The notes beneath the pieces were generated by a model. That model did no database searches. It was given only the letters and a program-made list of their open reading frames with translations, and had not been told where the DNA came from. A stretch of 64,000 bases of DNA, taken from positions 63,685-127,684 of the forward strand of contig NZ_RWIJ01000010.1 in assembly GCF_019805165.1 (NCBI RefSeq). Reading direction: 5' to 3'. Origin of the DNA: Azospirillum sp. 412522. Lineage in GTDB: Bacteria; Pseudomonadota; Alphaproteobacteria; Azospirillales; Azospirillaceae. Positions 26,998 to 35,720 of this stretch are shown in pieces (positions within the stretch are counted from its first letter, which is position 1; each line of letters opens with the position of its first letter). Made by a program: the position numbers and the translations under genes.

Positions 26998-27492
26998 ATG
27001 ACGACGGTGACGGGGGCCTTCGGCAACGGGCTGACCACGCCGGTGTGGGTGCTGCAGCATCTGCTGGGCATCCTCGGCATCGGCCTGTGGGCCGGGCAGG
27101 CCGGTGGCGCCGCGGTCTGGCAGGTGCCGGCCGCCGCCGTGACCGCCGCGCTGGCGGCGGGCTTCGCCGCCCAGATGGGGGTGCGGCTGCCCTATGCCGG
27201 GCCGGGACTGGCCGCCTCGCTGGTGGTGGTCGGGTCGCTGGTGGCGCTCGGGGTGCGGGCGCCGGCGGCGGTGGCGGTGCTGGTCACCGCGGTCGCCGCG
27301 GTCTTCCACGGCCATGCCCACCAGGGACCGCCGCTCTACTGGGCCGGTTTCGCCGCCGGGCTGATGCTGGTCGCCTGCGGCGGGCTGGGGCTGTCGATCG
27401 CGGTGACGCAGGCCGAGTCGGACCGGGCGGTCCGGCTGTGTGGCGGTGCGGTAGCAGTGGCCGGCGTTCTCGACCTCGTCGGCGTGATTTGA
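26998..27492 (+). CDS. HupE/UreJ-like membrane protein
   Basis: A 164-residue, highly hydrophobic protein with about five or six spans. GLWAGQAGG, the central AVAAVFHGHAH motif (conserved HGHAH, a likely metal-binding site) and the overall size match the HupE/UreJ family, whose members are suggested nickel or cobalt permeases. An N-terminal segment contains a conserved-type histidine (LQHLLGILGIG). No urease or hydrogenase genes are nearby, so substrate and partner are unknown. Confidence 0.75.
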   Translation: MTTVTGAFGNGLTTPVWVLQHLLGILGIGLWAGQAGGAAVWQVPAAAVTAALAAGFAAQMGVRLPYAGPGLAASLVVVGSLVALGVRAPAAVAVLVTAVAAVFHGHAHQGPPLYWAGFAAGLMLVACGGLGLSIAVTQAESDRAVRLCGGAVAVAGVLDLVGVI

Positions 27493-27602
27493 CCGGTCGC
27501 GCCTTGAAATGACGGGGTTGCGCGGAAATCTTTGAAGGCACGCCCTTCCCACCCCCGCCCGTCCCATTCCGGAGGAACGGGCCAGACGATCGGAACGCCC
27601 CG

Positions 27603-28865
27603 GTGCCCCGCGCAGCCGCCAAAGCCTGCCTCACCCCGCCGGCATCTCCGTCATCGGAGCTTCGGGCCGATCCCGCCGCACCTTCGCTGACCCGCCGCCA
27701 TCTGCTGGGCGGGCTGATGGGAGGGGTGGCGCTGGCACCGTTGCTTGGGGGCGGGTTGCCGGGCGGCCCCGCCGCCGCGCAGGATCTGCGCTATTTCCGC
27801 ATCGGCACCGGCACCACCTCCGGCACCTATTTCCCGATCGGCGGGCTGATCGCCAACGCCATCTCCAACCCGCCGGGCTCCCGCCCCTGCGACAAGGGGG
27901 GAAGCTGCGGCATCCCCGGCCTGATCGTGGTGGCCCAGGCCAGCAACGGCTCGGTCGACAATGTCGAGATGCTGCGCGCCGGCACGGTGGAGGCGGGCTT
28001 CGCCCAGGCCGACGTCGCCTATTGGGCCTACAGCGGCACCGGCAGCTTCACCGGCAAGCGCCCCTTCACCGAACTGCGTTCTCTCGGCATGCTCTATGCG
28101 GAGGCGATCCAGGTCGTCGTCCGCTCCGACGGCTTCATCGACCGCATGGCCGACCTGAAGGGCCGCAGCATCTCGCTCGGCGAGGAGGGGTCCGGCACGC
28201 TGGTGGAGGCGCGTCTGATCCTCGACGCCTACGGCCTGTCGGAAAGCACGATCACGCCGCTCTACCTGAAGCCCGGCACGGCGGCCGACCGGCTGGCGAA
28301 GGGCGAGCTGGACGGCTTCTTCATGGTCGGCGGCTATCCGGTGGCGGCGGTCAGCGACGTGGCGGCGCGGGTGCCGATCCGTCTGGTGCCGCTGGACGGC
28401 GAGCCGGCCGAGCGGCTGCTGCGCACCCAGCGCTTCTACATCGAGCACGACATACCCGCCAACGCCTATCCCGGCAGCGCGCCCACCCCGACGCTCAGCC
28501 TGGGGGCGGAGCTGCTGACCCGCGCCGACCGCGATCCCGACCTGATCTATGGCGTCGTCCGCGCGCTATGGCACGAGAACACCCGCCGCGTCCTGGCCGA
28601 GGGTCACCCGCAGGGCCGCAACTTCGACCCCGCCCGCGCCGTCGCCAACGTGTCGGTCCCCCTGCATCCGGGGGCGGAACGCTTTTACCGCGAGGCCGGC
28701 CTGCTCGGCAACGCCGCCAACGAACCGGCCCGCCCGCCGGCCAGCGGGGACGCCACCCCTCCCGCCGCCGTGGACAAGGCCGCGAACGGCAAGCCTCCCG
28801 CCGAAAAGCCGGCTGTCGAAAAGCCGGCTGCCGACAAGACGGCCGGAGACAAACCGCCGCGCTGA
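27603..28865 (+). CDS. TAXI-family TRAP transporter solute-binding protein (orphan)
   Basis: A 420-residue exported protein. A twin-arginine-like signal (LTRRHLLGGLMGG) suggests Tat export. The mature part carries the TAXI pattern: RIGTGTTSGTYFPIGGLIANA, QASNGSVDNVEMLRAG, AGFAQADVAYWAYSG and SLGEEGSGTLVEARLIL. The C-terminus ends in a Pro/Lys/Ala repeat tail (about 50 residues; EKPAVEKPAADKTAG). The GTG start has no good ribosome-binding site; no better in-frame start retains the RR motif. TRAP membrane subunits are absent nearby. Confidence 0.85.
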   Translation: MPRAAAKACLTPPASPSSELRADPAAPSLTRRHLLGGLMGGVALAPLLGGGLPGGPAAAQDLRYFRIGTGTTSGTYFPIGGLIANAISNPPGSRPCDKGGSCGIPGLIVVAQASNGSVDNVEMLRAGTVEAGFAQADVAYWAYSGTGSFTGKRPFTELRSLGMLYAEAIQVVVRSDGFIDRMADLKGRSISLGEEGSGTLVEARLILDAYGLSESTITPLYLKPGTAADRLAKGELDGFFMVGGYPVAAVSDVAARVPIRLVPLDGEPAERLLRTQRFYIEHDIPANAYPGSAPTPTLSLGAELLTRADRDPDLIYGVVRALWHENTRRVLAEGHPQGRNFDPARAVANVSVPLHPGAERFYREAGLLGNAANEPARPPASGDATPPAAVDKAANGKPPAEKPAVEKPAADKTAGDKPPR

Positions 28866-28983
28866 GCGCCCTGTTTTCCGGACAGGACGAAAGGACCGTT
28901 TCCGTACGGCCGGCCGGTGGAATAGTCTGACCGCTATCCGGTTGATCCTGAGGATCGGGCGCAACGGGCGGAGGGAGACGGGC

Positions 28984-29445
28984 ATGCAGGCTGGGGAAGG
29001 GGGGCGCATCGCGATCCGTTCCGCCTGCGACGCCGACTCCGAACGCTGCGCCGAGATCTTCCTCCATGGCCGCCGTCAGGCCTTCTCCTGGCAACCCGCC
29101 GAGCGGTTCGGGCTGGACGATTATTACGACTGCGTCCGCGAGGATGCGGTGCTGGTCGCCGAGACCGGCGGGCTGGTGGTCGGCTTCGTCTCGCTCGATC
29201 CGCGGGCCGGGGTCATCCACAACCTGTTCATCGCTCCCGAATGGCACAAGCGCGGCATCGGCTCCGCCCTGCTGCGCGAGGCGCTGGGCCTGCTGCAAGG
29301 CGGGCACCGCCCGGCCGAGCTGGCCTGCGCCGCCCGCAACGCCGCCGCCCGCGCCTTCTACGAGCGCAACGGCTGGACGCCGGTGGGCGAACCGTCCAAC
29401 CAGCCGGACGCGCTGGTGCTCTACCGCCTGTCGCGGGCGGGATAG
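28984..29445 (+). CDS. GNAT family N-acetyltransferase
   Basis: A 153-residue GNAT-fold enzyme. It starts IAIRSACDADSERCAEIFL, and the acetyl-CoA-binding motif A is VIHNLFIAPEWHKRGIGSALL (pyrophosphate loop R/Q-x-x-G-x-G/A form, KRGIGS). The C-terminal RAFYERNGWTPVGEP is the usual motif B. Cytosolic; substrate unknown. AGGGAGACGGGC lies just before the ATG. Confidence 0.9.
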   Translation: MQAGEGGRIAIRSACDADSERCAEIFLHGRRQAFSWQPAERFGLDDYYDCVREDAVLVAETGGLVVGFVSLDPRAGVIHNLFIAPEWHKRGIGSALLREALGLLQGGHRPAELACAARNAAARAFYERNGWTPVGEPSNQPDALVLYRLSRAG

Positions 29446-29536
29446 ACGGCCCCCGCGAAACCTCCCCCAACGAGTCCCTCAGGCTCCGATGCGCAGGCTG
29501 TTTTCGTTTGCGGCGTTGCGGTAAAGTCCCGCCGCC

Positions 29537-30205
29537 ATGCGAACCCTGTACCACCACCCGATCCACGCCCTGTCGCGCACCGCGCGCGTCATGCTCGCCG
29601 AGAAGGGGCTGCCCTTCGAACCCGTGGTCGAAAGGCCGTGGGAACGGCGGACCGACTTCCTGAAGCTGAACCCGGCCGCCGAGGTTCCGGTTCTGGTGGA
29701 GGAGGACGGGACCGTCGTCGCCGGCGGCCTCGCCGTGATCGAATATCTGGAGGAGGCCTATCCCGACACCCCCCTGCTGCCACGCGAGATCGCGGCGCGG
29801 GCGGAGGTGCGGCGGGTCGCCGACTGGTTCCTGCACAAATTCGAACGCGAGGTGGCCGAGAATCTGGTGGGCGAAAAGCTGATCAAGCGGCTGTCCGGCC
29901 AGGGCCACCCCTTCGCGCCGGCGATCCGCGCCGGGCTGGCCAACGTCACCTACCACCTCGACTACATCGCCTTCCTGTCGGAACGCCGGCCTTGGCTGGC
30001 CGGGTCGTCCTTCACGCTGGCGGACATCGCCGCCGCGGCGCAGCTGTCCTGCCTCGACTATATCGACAACGTGCCGTGGGACCGCAGTCCGGAGGCCAAG
30101 GACTGGTATGCCCGGATCAAGTCGCGCCCCAGTTTCCGGGCGCTGCTGGCCGACAACATCACCGGCTGTCCGCCGCCCAAGCACTATGCCGACCTGGATT
30201 TTTAA
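29537..30205 (+). CDS. Glutathione S-transferase family protein (possibly FzlA-like)
   Basis: A 222-residue GST-fold protein. The thioredoxin-like N-terminal domain has MRTLYHHPIHALSRTARVML and LNPAAEVPVLVEEDGTVVAGG (cis-Pro in EVPVL); the all-helical C-terminal domain has FTLADIAAAAQLSCLDYI. The tail PPPKHYADLDF is typical of an alphaproteobacterial GST subgroup that includes FzlA-like FtsZ-binding proteins; I cannot assign it to FzlA from sequence alone. Single gene on its strand with short gaps on both sides. Confidence 0.85.
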   Translation: MRTLYHHPIHALSRTARVMLAEKGLPFEPVVERPWERRTDFLKLNPAAEVPVLVEEDGTVVAGGLAVIEYLEEAYPDTPLLPREIAARAEVRRVADWFLHKFEREVAENLVGEKLIKRLSGQGHPFAPAIRAGLANVTYHLDYIAFLSERRPWLAGSSFTLADIAAAAQLSCLDYIDNVPWDRSPEAKDWYARIKSRPSFRALLADNITGCPPPKHYADLDF

Positions 30206-30272
30206 TCTCCCGTTGGCATTTCGCCCATTAGGGGCATGGACCGCCCCAGCGTATCAAGCTTAACGTGCTCCC

Positions 30273-30314
30273 AAATCGCGGTTGGCAAAATCGTATTGGC
30301 AAATCGTAGTTGGG
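30273..30314. repeat. Three phased 14-bp tandem repeats
   Basis: AAATCGCGGTTGGC (30273-30286), AAAATCGTATTGGC (30287-30300) and AAATCGTAGTTGGG (30301-30314) follow each other with an exact 14-base period. Flanking CTCCCAA (30269-30275) and TTGGGAG (30310-30316) are inverted. The array ends 13 bases before the next start, in a window that otherwise has few repeats. Confidence 0.7.
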
Positions 30315-30326
30315 AGTGGTTCCTCG

Positions 30327-31967
30327 ATGCGTCTCAGCCGTCCTTCGCCCGTTCCGGCCCTGCCGGTCCGTTCCCTGAGGCCCGCCCTGATCGCCGGCGG
30401 CATGCTGGCGCTGGTGGCCGGCTGGTCGCCCGCCCAGGCGGCCCCCGCCGTCGACGATGCCGGCGCCAAGGCGCTCGCCGCGTCCTTGAAGAAGGATCTG
30501 CCGCGCTGGTTCCCGCCGCCCACCGAGGACGGCGAGGGCATCGGCTTCGAATGGCAGGGCGAACCGACCGTCAAGCCGGCCGGCGACCATTACGACGTCG
30601 CGCTGCCCCGCCTGTCGGCCGAGGATGCGGAAGGCACCCTGTTCGACATCGGCACCATCCTGCTGTCGGTGACGCCGAAGGACGACAGCCAGTACGGCGT
30701 GTCGATCACGCTGCCCAGCGCCATGAAGGTGCAGAACCTCGACGACAACGACGAGTATGTCGACGCCGCCACCATCTCCATCGGCAAGCAGTCCCTGACC
30801 AGCACCTGGTCGGGCGCCCTGGAGACCCTGCTGGCCGTCGACGGCGCCTTCAACGACGTCGCGGTCACCGCCGCCGGCGGCAAGGGCAAAATCTCCATCG
30901 CCTCGATGACCATGGTCCAGGACCTGAAGCCGGAGACCGGGGCCAACGGCGCCACCCTGTGGAGCGGCCCGGCCGCCTTCGCCTTCGGCGGCCTGTCGGT
31001 GCAGGACGACAAGAACAAGGAGCTGATGAAGATCGGCAGCGTCACCACCGAGGCCGCCTACACCCGCATCGACCTGACCAAGGTCAGCGCGCTGCAGAAG
31101 CTGTCGGAACAGACCGCCGCCAGGGGCGTGCCGCCGACTCCCGCGGAACTGCTGCCGAAGATGCAGGGCATGTTCGGCGGCGTCACCGGCGCGATGCGCA
31201 TGTCCAACCTGTCCTTCGTCAATCCGGAGGATGGGACCACGGTGGCTCTGGGCCAGTTCGCCTTCCATAGCGGCCTGACCGACCTCGACCAGGCGTTCTC
31301 CACCGTCAGCATGGGCATGGAGGCGCGCGACTTCAGCATGACGCCGTCGCCGGCGCCGGTGGCCTTCACCCCGCGCGCCTTCGAAATGAAGCTGTCGGTC
31401 GCCAAGCTGCCGAACGCCGCCCTGTGGAAGGCCTTCACCGAACTGGCCAAGACCGCCGAGGCGGAAGAGGCCCCGCCGCCGAAGAAGGGCGCCAAGGCCA
31501 AGGCCGCCGCTCCCGCCGCCCCCTCGTCGGACGTCGTCATGCAGCAGGCGATGGCCGCGATGGGCGAGGCCGGGACGGAGCTGCGCATCGACGCGCTGAA
31601 CCTCGACACCCCGGCGACGGCCGGCACCGCCACCGGCGCGCTCAAGGTCGCCACCCAGGCCGCCTTCGGCGTCACCGGCGGCGCCAACGTCCTGCTGCGC
31701 GGCATCGACGCCGCGGTGAAGGCGATGCAGCCGGCCCCGGGCGCCAAGCCCGACAAGGAGACCCAGGATCTGCTGGCCGGTCTGGCGATGGTCCAGGCCC
31801 TGGGCCAGGCCGGCAAGGACGACACCGGCGCCGACACCCGCACCTACAAGATCGACGTGACGGAGACCGGCCAGCTCCTGCTGAACGGCGCCGACATGAC
31901 CGCCCTGCTGGGCGGCGGCGCCGAGCCCGCCCCGGCCCCGGTGGAGCAGCCAAAGAAGAAGAAGTAA
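30327..31967 (+). CDS. Exported protein of unknown function
   Basis: A 546-residue protein with a signal peptide (about residues 1-37; LRPALIAGGMLALVAGWSPA, QAAP), so periplasmic or outer-surface. The start is the ATG at 30327. Most of the mature protein is beta-rich with repeats of short alternating hydrophobic strands (KISIASMTMVQDLKP, AFAFGGLSVQDD, EMKLSVAKLPNAALW), plus an Ala/Lys-rich linker near residue 390 and a Lys-rich C-terminus. It resembles the DUF945-like or AsmA-like large exported folds in style, but I do not recognise a family. Phased 14-bp repeats lie directly in front. Confidence 0.75.
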   Translation: MRLSRPSPVPALPVRSLRPALIAGGMLALVAGWSPAQAAPAVDDAGAKALAASLKKDLPRWFPPPTEDGEGIGFEWQGEPTVKPAGDHYDVALPRLSAEDAEGTLFDIGTILLSVTPKDDSQYGVSITLPSAMKVQNLDDNDEYVDAATISIGKQSLTSTWSGALETLLAVDGAFNDVAVTAAGGKGKISIASMTMVQDLKPETGANGATLWSGPAAFAFGGLSVQDDKNKELMKIGSVTTEAAYTRIDLTKVSALQKLSEQTAARGVPPTPAELLPKMQGMFGGVTGAMRMSNLSFVNPEDGTTVALGQFAFHSGLTDLDQAFSTVSMGMEARDFSMTPSPAPVAFTPRAFEMKLSVAKLPNAALWKAFTELAKTAEAEEAPPPKKGAKAKAAAPAAPSSDVVMQQAMAAMGEAGTELRIDALNLDTPATAGTATGALKVATQAAFGVTGGANVLLRGIDAAVKAMQPAPGAKPDKETQDLLAGLAMVQALGQAGKDDTGADTRTYKIDVTETGQLLLNGADMTALLGGGAEPAPAPVEQPKKKK

Positions 31968-31975
31968 GGGACAGC

Positions 31976-32006
31976 GGGCGTGGGGGATCGCTTCCCCCCG
32001 CGCCCC
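31976..32006 (+). terminator. GC-rich hairpin after the exported-protein gene
   Basis: GGGCGTGGGGGA pairs imperfectly with TTCCCCCCGCGCCC over a short loop, 9 bases after the stop. It lacks a T-tract. Confidence 0.4.
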
Positions 32007-32073
32007 ATCCCCACAACGGCCCTCCTCCGCGACACCCCGCCGCACACCTCCCGCGGTTGCACGGCACAAGCCT

Positions 32074-32101
32074 CTTGAACGGCCGGGACGCTTTCACATA
32101 T
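32074..32101 (+). promoter_or_regulatory. RpoH (heat-shock) promoter of htpG
   Basis: CTTGAAC (32074-32080), 14-base spacer, CACATAT (32095-32101). This fits the sigma-32 consensus CTTGAA / CCCATNT closely and is 48 bases before the htpG start. Confidence 0.65.
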
Positions 32102-32149
32102 CTCCGCCGTCTTGACGCCAACACCCGTAAAACCAATGAAGGTGCCCCC

Positions 32150-34030
32150 ATGACCGAGGAACGGCTCAGTTTTCAAGCCGAGGTCAGCCGTCTGCTCGAC
32201 ATCGTCGCCCACTCGCTCTACAGCGAGAAAGAAGTGTTCCTGCGCGAACTGGTCTCCAACGCGTCGGACGCCTGCGACCGCCTGCGCTACGCGGCCCTGA
32301 CCCAGCCCGAACTCTCGGCCGACGATCCGAACCTCAAGGTCCGCCTGCTGGTCGACAAGGACGCGCGGACCCTGACCGTCGCCGACAACGGCATCGGCAT
32401 GAACCGCGAGGATCTGGTCGAGAATCTCGGCACCATCGCCCGGTCCGGCACCGCCGCCTTCATGAAGTCGCTGGAAGGGGCTGAGAAGGGTGACGGCAAG
32501 AAGGACGTCAACCTGATCGGCCAGTTCGGCGTCGGCTTCTATTCCGCCTTCATGGCCGCCGACAAGGTCACCGTGCTGACCCGCAAGGCCGGCGAGGCCA
32601 CCGGCTGGCGCTGGGAATCCGACGGCAAGGGCGAGTTCACGATCGCCGAGGCCGACGGCCTGTCGCGCGGCACGAAGATCGTCCTGCATCTGCGCGCGGG
32701 CGACGACGAGTATCTCGACGAGGCCCGTCTCGGCGGCATCGTCCGCAAATATTCCGACCACATCGCCATCCCGATCCTGTTCGGCGAGGGCGAGGACGCC
32801 AAGGCGCTGAACAGCGCGTCGGCCCTGTGGACGCGGTCGAAGTCGGAGATCACCGCCGAGCAGTACAAGGAATTCTACCACCATGTCGGCCACGCCTTCG
32901 ACGATCCGTGGCTGACCCTGCACTGGCGGGCCGAAGGGGCGCTGGAATACACCAACCTGCTCTATGTCCCCTCGACCAAGCCCTTCGACCTGTTCGACCC
33001 CAAGCGCGCCCACCGGGTGAAGCTGTACGTCAAGCGCGTCTTCATCACCGACGCGGCGGAAGGGCTGATCCCGCCCTACCTGCGCTTCCTGCGCGGCGTG
33101 GTCGACAGCGAGGATCTGCCGCTGAACATCAGCCGCGAGATGCTGCAGCACAACCCGATGCTGGCCAAGATCAAGGCCGGCATCACCCGGCGCGTCCTGT
33201 CGGAGCTGTCGAAGAAGGCCAAGGACAGCGAGAACGCGGCCGAGTACGACAGCTTCTGGGAGAATTTCGGCGCGGTGCTGAAGGAAGGCCTCTACGAGGA
33301 CTACGAGCACCGGGACGAGCTGCTGAAGCTGCTGCGCTTCCGCACCACCGCCGGCGACGAGCTGGTGTCGCTGGAGCAGTATGTCGCCCGCATGAAGGAG
33401 GGCCAGGACGCCATCTTCACCATCAGCGGCGACGACATCGACACCCTGCTGCGCAGCCCGCAGCTGGAAGGCTTCAAGGCCAAGGGCGTCGAGGTGCTGC
33501 TGCTGACCGACCCGGTGGACGAGTTCTGGATGCCGTCGGTCGGCGTCTATGACGGCAAGCCCTTCAAGTCGGTGACCCGCGGCGGCGCCGACCTCGGCAA
33601 GATCAAGGGCGAGGAGACCGAAAAGCCGGAGGAGAAGGCGCCGGAGGGCGAACTGACCGACCTGCTGGCCCTGCTGAAGCTGACCCTGTCGGACGCGGTG
33701 AAGGACGTCCGCAAGTCCGAACGCCTGACCGGCAGCGCCGTGTGTCTGGTGGCCGACGACAACGACATGGACATGCACCTGGAACGCCTGCTGAAGCAGC
33801 ACAAACAGCTGAACGGCGAGGTCGGCAAGCGCATCCTGGAGATCAACCCATCCCACGCCCTGATCAAGCGGCTGGCCGAACGGGCCAAGGGCGCCGGCGC
33901 CACCGACGCGCTGGAGGATGCGGCCTGGCTGCTGCTCGACCAGGCCCGCATCGTCGAGGGCGAACCCCTGCCCGACCCCGCCGCCTTCGCCCGCCGTCTG
34001 GCGAGCGCGATGGAGAAGGGGCTGGCGTAA
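32150..34030 (+). CDS. htpG: Molecular chaperone HtpG (Hsp90)
   Basis: A 626-residue Hsp90. The N-terminal ATPase has LRELVSNASDACDRLRY, DNGIGM and GQFGVGFYSAFMAAD; the middle domain has VKRVFITD and GVVDSEDLPLNISRE. The C-terminus is the dimerisation region without the eukaryotic MEEVD tail. Cytosolic, ATP-dependent. The ATG at 32150 follows GAAGGTG. A five-codon open frame (MKVPP) ends in the TGA that overlaps the htpG start (ATGA), a possible leader peptide. Confidence 0.97.
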   Translation: MTEERLSFQAEVSRLLDIVAHSLYSEKEVFLRELVSNASDACDRLRYAALTQPELSADDPNLKVRLLVDKDARTLTVADNGIGMNREDLVENLGTIARSGTAAFMKSLEGAEKGDGKKDVNLIGQFGVGFYSAFMAADKVTVLTRKAGEATGWRWESDGKGEFTIAEADGLSRGTKIVLHLRAGDDEYLDEARLGGIVRKYSDHIAIPILFGEGEDAKALNSASALWTRSKSEITAEQYKEFYHHVGHAFDDPWLTLHWRAEGALEYTNLLYVPSTKPFDLFDPKRAHRVKLYVKRVFITDAAEGLIPPYLRFLRGVVDSEDLPLNISREMLQHNPMLAKIKAGITRRVLSELSKKAKDSENAAEYDSFWENFGAVLKEGLYEDYEHRDELLKLLRFRTTAGDELVSLEQYVARMKEGQDAIFTISGDDIDTLLRSPQLEGFKAKGVEVLLLTDPVDEFWMPSVGVYDGKPFKSVTRGGADLGKIKGEETEKPEEKAPEGELTDLLALLKLTLSDAVKDVRKSERLTGSAVCLVADDNDMDMHLERLLKQHKQLNGEVGKRILEINPSHALIKRLAERAKGAGATDALEDAAWLLLDQARIVEGEPLPDPAAFARRLASAMEKGLA

Positions 34031-34055
34031 GGATTGGCTGCGGATCGATAACCGG

Positions 34056-34090
34056 AAAGCCCTCTCCTCTCCGCAGGAGGGGGCTTTTCT
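34056..34090 (+). terminator. Terminator after htpG
   Basis: AAGCCCTCTCC pairs with GGAGGGGGCTT and is followed by TTCTCTTC. It lies between the convergent htpG and histidine kinase genes. Confidence 0.8.
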
Positions 34091-34093
34091 CTT

Positions 34094-35317
34094 CTACCCC
34101 CGCCCCACCCGCGACGGCGGGAAGACCAGCGAAATGGTGGTGCCCTCGTCGCGCCGGCTGACGACGTCCAATCGGCCGCCATGCAGTTCGATCAGCCGCT
34201 TGGTCAAAGGCAGGCCCAGTCCGGTGCCGACCTGGACGCGGGCCAGCGCACTGTCCACCTGCCCCCAGGGCTCCAGCGCCTTGGCCAGCTCCTCTCCGGT
34301 CATGCCGATGCCGGTGTCGTAAACCGATAGCCACAGCGCACCGTCCGCCGCCACGCGGCCACGAAGCGTCACGATCCCTTCGGTGGGCGTGAACTTCACC
34401 GCGTTGGACAGCAGGTTCAGCAGCATCTGGCGCAGCTTGCGTTCGTCCGCCCGCAGCGGCGGCAGGTCCATCGGCACCGCGGTGGCGATGCTCACGCCAT
34501 GGCGCGAGGCCCTTTCGGCCAGCAGACGCGCCGTGCCGATCGCCACCCGCACCACATCCACCGTTCCGTCCACAAGCTCCAGCCGGTCGGCGTCGGCCTT
34601 GGACAGGTCGAGCAGATCGTTGATCAGTTCCATCAGGTGCCGGCCGCTTTCGGCGATGTCGCGGGCATATTCGCGATAGAGCGGAATGGTGTGCGGCCCC
34701 AGCACCTCCTGCTCCAGCAACTCGGCGAACCCCATCATCGCGGTCAGCGGCGTGCGGATCTCGTGGCTCATGTTGGCGAGAAAGGAGGTTTTGGCCCGGA
34801 TCGCCCGCTCGGCCTGCCGGCGTGCCTCCTCCAGTTCGCGGGCGCGCAGTTCCGTCTGTTCGGCAGAGCGCGCCATCAGCCCGGTCACCGTGCCGACACC
34901 GAGATAGCGGCCTTCCGCCACCACCAGGAAGCCGGTCGCCAGCGCCGCCGGCTTCAGCCGAGCCAGCCGCCGCCCGATCTCCGCCAGCGGAGTCGCCCCC
35001 TCGATCAATAGCGGATTCGGGTCCATGAGGTTGGAAACCGGCATTTCGCGAGCCGGCCCGCCGCCTCCCTCTCCCCCGCCGTCCGGCAGCAGCCGGCCAC
35101 GCTCCAGCAGTCCGGCGACCCGGCCGTCGCCGTCGACCACCGGCAGGGCGGCAAGCTCCGGCTGGCGGAGGAAGCGGGCGAGCGCCGCCGCGCAATCCTG
35201 GGCCGGAGCCAGCGGCGGAACCGGTACGGCCAGTCCGGCGGCGGTGAAGGCGGGTTCATCCATATGCGGCTCCGCCGTCATCGCCGGGGCGGGAGACCGG
35301 AAATCGAATGGCGTCAT
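34094..35317 (-). CDS. CBS-domain sensor histidine kinase
   Basis: A 407-residue soluble kinase. Residues about 30-150 hold a CBS-like pair (ALPVVDGDGRVAGLLERG; GFLVVAEGRYLGVGTVTG), which would bind an adenine nucleotide; a coiled coil links to a HisKA box SFLANMSHEIRTPLTAM (His185) and a HATPase with LLNLLSNAVKF, YDTGIGM and GTGLGLPLTKR. No membrane span. Its response regulator is not adjacent. Start choice among the first three ATGs is uncertain; I give the first. Confidence 0.85.
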   Translation of the reverse strand: MTPFDFRSPAPAMTAEPHMDEPAFTAAGLAVPVPPLAPAQDCAAALARFLRQPELAALPVVDGDGRVAGLLERGRLLPDGGGEGGGGPAREMPVSNLMDPNPLLIEGATPLAEIGRRLARLKPAALATGFLVVAEGRYLGVGTVTGLMARSAEQTELRARELEEARRQAERAIRAKTSFLANMSHEIRTPLTAMMGFAELLEQEVLGPHTIPLYREYARDIAESGRHLMELINDLLDLSKADADRLELVDGTVDVVRVAIGTARLLAERASRHGVSIATAVPMDLPPLRADERKLRQMLLNLLSNAVKFTPTEGIVTLRGRVAADGALWLSVYDTGIGMTGEELAKALEPWGQVDSALARVQVGTGLGLPLTKRLIELHGGRLDVVSRRDEGTTISLVFPPSRVGRG

Positions 35318-35543
35318 CGTGGCTCCCCTCCTCCCCGTCGGGCATGGTCCCGTCCGGCAGGGTCACATCCGATGCTGCGTCGTCCCGGACTGTACGGCGC
35401 TCCTTCCGGGAAAACCTAGCAGGGGAATATGAGCAATTGGTTTCCGTCCCACCTCTTGGTTCCACCAGCCAATAGTCTGAAGGTCTTATGCCTTTGCCTG
35501 GGAAAGTCTGCGGCAACCGGCCGTCCGGCAGGGGCGTGGGTAT

Positions 35544-35572
35544 TTGAGAATGCCTACGAAACACAGTATGAT
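35544..35572 (+). promoter_or_regulatory. Sigma-70 promoter for fur
   Basis: TTGAGA (35544-35549), 17-base spacer, TATGAT (35567-35572): near-consensus. It lies about 150 bases before fur. The preceding stretch 35318-35543 back to the divergent kinase shows no other clear feature. Confidence 0.75.
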
Positions 35573-35583
35573 GGTCGGGTATT

Positions 35584-35659
35584 CGGGGTGCCGCGAACGG
35601 CCGGCCGGGGGCGAACCGCCCAATCGGCTTCGGTGCCGTGGTTCGGCGTCGGCACCCCG
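35584..35659 (+). other. Structured leader RNA upstream of fur
   Basis: Just after the predicted transcription start, CGGGGTGCCG (35584-35593) is perfectly inverted as CGGCACCCCG (35650-35659), with CGAAC (35594-35598) and GTTCG (35641-35645) extending the arm and GC-rich pairs inside. This would enclose nearly the whole 76-base leader segment in a branched stem. No known riboswitch class is recognised. Confidence 0.6.
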
Positions 35660-35720
35660 GGCCTCAGGGAGACCGGAGGGGCGAACCGACGCCCGTCGAA
35701 CGAAGACAGGATTACAGGGG

